Shown in pieces: positions 14,244 to 15,149 of a stretch of DNA of 15,149 bases. Every line of letters starts with the position of its first letter. The first letter of the stretch is position 1. The notes beneath the pieces are model-generated. The model ran no database searches. It was not told the DNA's origin and saw nothing but the letters and a program-made list of their open reading frames with translations. The DNA lies in contig JBAZTJ010000057.1 of the NCBI GenBank assembly GCA_041662005.1, forward strand, positions 1-15,149, read 5' to 3'. The stretch comes from DATHXC01 sp041662005. GTDB taxonomy: Bacteria > Pseudomonadota > Gammaproteobacteria > Burkholderiales > Methylophilaceae. Position numbers and translations under genes: made by a program.

Positions 14244-15149
14244 ATGAGTACGCATTTTTCCTTGCAGGAGATCGTATCCAGATTGGGTGGTGATCTGGTT
14301 GGTGGCGATGGCGTTGTCATCAACCGAGTTGCCTCATTGTCCAATGCGCATGTCGGTTCCATTAGCTTTCTGACGGACTCCAAATATCGTGCCGCACTGG
14401 AAGTTACCCAGGCGAGTGCAGTGATTCTTGCACCAGCCCATCGTGATTTAACTTCTCTGCCTCGTATCGTTGCAGATAACCCGTATGCATATTTTGCAAA
14501 GCTTTCCGAACTGTTGAATCCGAAACCGGTGCATGTGGCCGGTGTTTCTCCTAGTGCCGTGGTTGATCCTACGGCACATATCCCGGCTTCATGTAGCATC
14601 ATGGCAAATTGCGTGATTGGGGCTAACGTCAGGCTAGGTGAAAAAGTAATTGTTGGCCCATCGTGTGTGGTTTCTGACGGTGTCACTATTGACGACGAGA
14701 GCGAGTTGGAAGCAAATGTCGTGGTCTATCATGATTGCGTGATTGGTAAGCGCTGTATTGTTGCAGCGGGCACAGTGATTGGTGCAGATGGCTTTGGCTA
14801 CGCAAACGAAGGTGGGCGCTGGGTGAAGATCCCACAAATCGGCCGTGTGCTGATTGAGGATGATGTAGCAATCGGGGCAAATACAACGATAGATCGCGGT
14901 GCGCTTGATGACACGGTGATCGAAGAGGGCGTTAAGCTCGACAACCTGATACAGATTGGGCATAACTGTCGCATTGGAGCACATACCGTAATTGCAGGTT
15001 GTGTTGGTATTGCCGGTAGTGCGCGTATCGGTAAGCGCTGCAGGATAGGCGGGGCCGCGATGATTCTGGGGCACTTGGAAATTGCCGATGAGGTCACCGT
15101 GTCACCTGGTACCATGATTACACGCTCACTTAATAAGTCCGATACCTAT
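14244..15149 (+). CDS. lpxD: UDP-3-O-(3-hydroxyacyl)glucosamine N-acyltransferase LpxD (5' part, runs off the window)
   Basis: LpxD adds the second (N-linked) hydroxyacyl chain in lipid A synthesis, in the cytosol, from acyl-ACP. The frame stays open to the last base, giving 302 codons of an expected 340 or so; the C-terminal helical part is missing. Residues 1-100 form the uridine-binding N-terminal domain, with SLSNA and SISFLTDSKYRAAL. From about 101 the left-handed beta-helix shows hexapeptide repeats such as IGANVR, LGEKVI, VGPSCV and IGKRCI. GADGFGYA (180-187) and IQIGHN (236-241) are conserved; H240 is the likely catalytic base (E. coli H239). It starts 48 bases after skp with no strong Shine-Dalgarno (only GCGG nearby). 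fabZ and lpxA would be expected next. Confidence 0.97.
   Translation, partial: MSTHFSLQEIVSRLGGDLVGGDGVVINRVASLSNAHVGSISFLTDSKYRAALEVTQASAVILAPAHRDLTSLPRIVADNPYAYFAKLSELLNPKPVHVAGVSPSAVVDPTAHIPASCSIMANCVIGANVRLGEKVIVGPSCVVSDGVTIDDESELEANVVVYHDCVIGKRCIVAAGTVIGADGFGYANEGGRWVKIPQIGRVLIEDDVAIGANTTIDRGALDDTVIEEGVKLDNLIQIGHNCRIGAHTVIAGCVGIAGSARIGKRCRIGGAAMILGHLEIADEVTVSPGTMITRSLNKSDTY

Noticed and set aside
14225..15115. Several minus-strand open frames at the right edge (up to 153 codons)
   Set aside because: They are shadows of lpxD, which is open on the plus strand to the end of the window and carries clear hexapeptide repeats and the active-site histidine.
1..15149. Search by eye for tRNA or rRNA genes, insertion sequences, CRISPR arrays, phage genes or horizontally acquired islands
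   Set aside because: Every long gene is a conserved core gene in its expected order, spacers are short (at most 230 bases), and I saw no tandem spacer arrays or transposase motifs.

Overview
This window is an ordinary, highly conserved chromosomal core locus of a proteobacterium, most likely a betaproteobacterium of the Methylophilaceae/Nitrosomonadales type. I infer this from the gene order frr-uppS-cdsA-dxr-rseP-bamA (enterobacteria place dxr directly after frr), from the moderate base composition and from the protein flavour. No search was possible, so the taxonomic call is an inference.

Layout. Left edge: the last 87 residues of a HAD-family phosphatase (gph-like, + strand) converge on glnD. 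glnD and map form a two-gene minus-strand unit with only 2 bases between them (map first). A 230-base divergent spacer (3677-3906) separates map from a long plus-strand block: rpsB, tsf, pyrH, frr, uppS, cdsA, dxr, rseP, bamA, skp and the first 302 codons of lpxD, which runs off the right edge. There is no gene-free stretch above 300 bases. I see no tRNA, rRNA, insertion sequence, CRISPR array, prophage or other mobile element.

Function. The plus-strand block moves from translation (S2, EF-Ts, ribosome recycling factor) and UMP kinase to cell-envelope building. The envelope genes cover the isoprenoid precursor step (dxr), the undecaprenyl lipid carrier (uppS), CDP-diacylglycerol for phospholipids (cdsA), the envelope-stress intramembrane protease (rseP), outer-membrane protein assembly (bamA, skp) and lipid A synthesis (lpxD). 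From uppS to bamA the genes are packed with gaps of -8 to +7 bases and few visible Shine-Dalgarno sites, which suggests translational coupling. The minus-strand pair joins N-terminal methionine removal (map) to PII nitrogen signalling (glnD).

Regulation seen in the sequence. The map/rpsB spacer holds a nearly symmetrical -10 element that could fire in both directions. It also holds a structured rpsB leader with a potential pseudoknot ending just before the ribosome binding site. A textbook intrinsic terminator lies between rpsB and tsf, and a perfect 13-bp inverted repeat lies between tsf and pyrH. uppS and skp appear to use TTG start codons. I found no previously undescribed multi-gene system. 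The rpsB leader structure is the most worthwhile lead.
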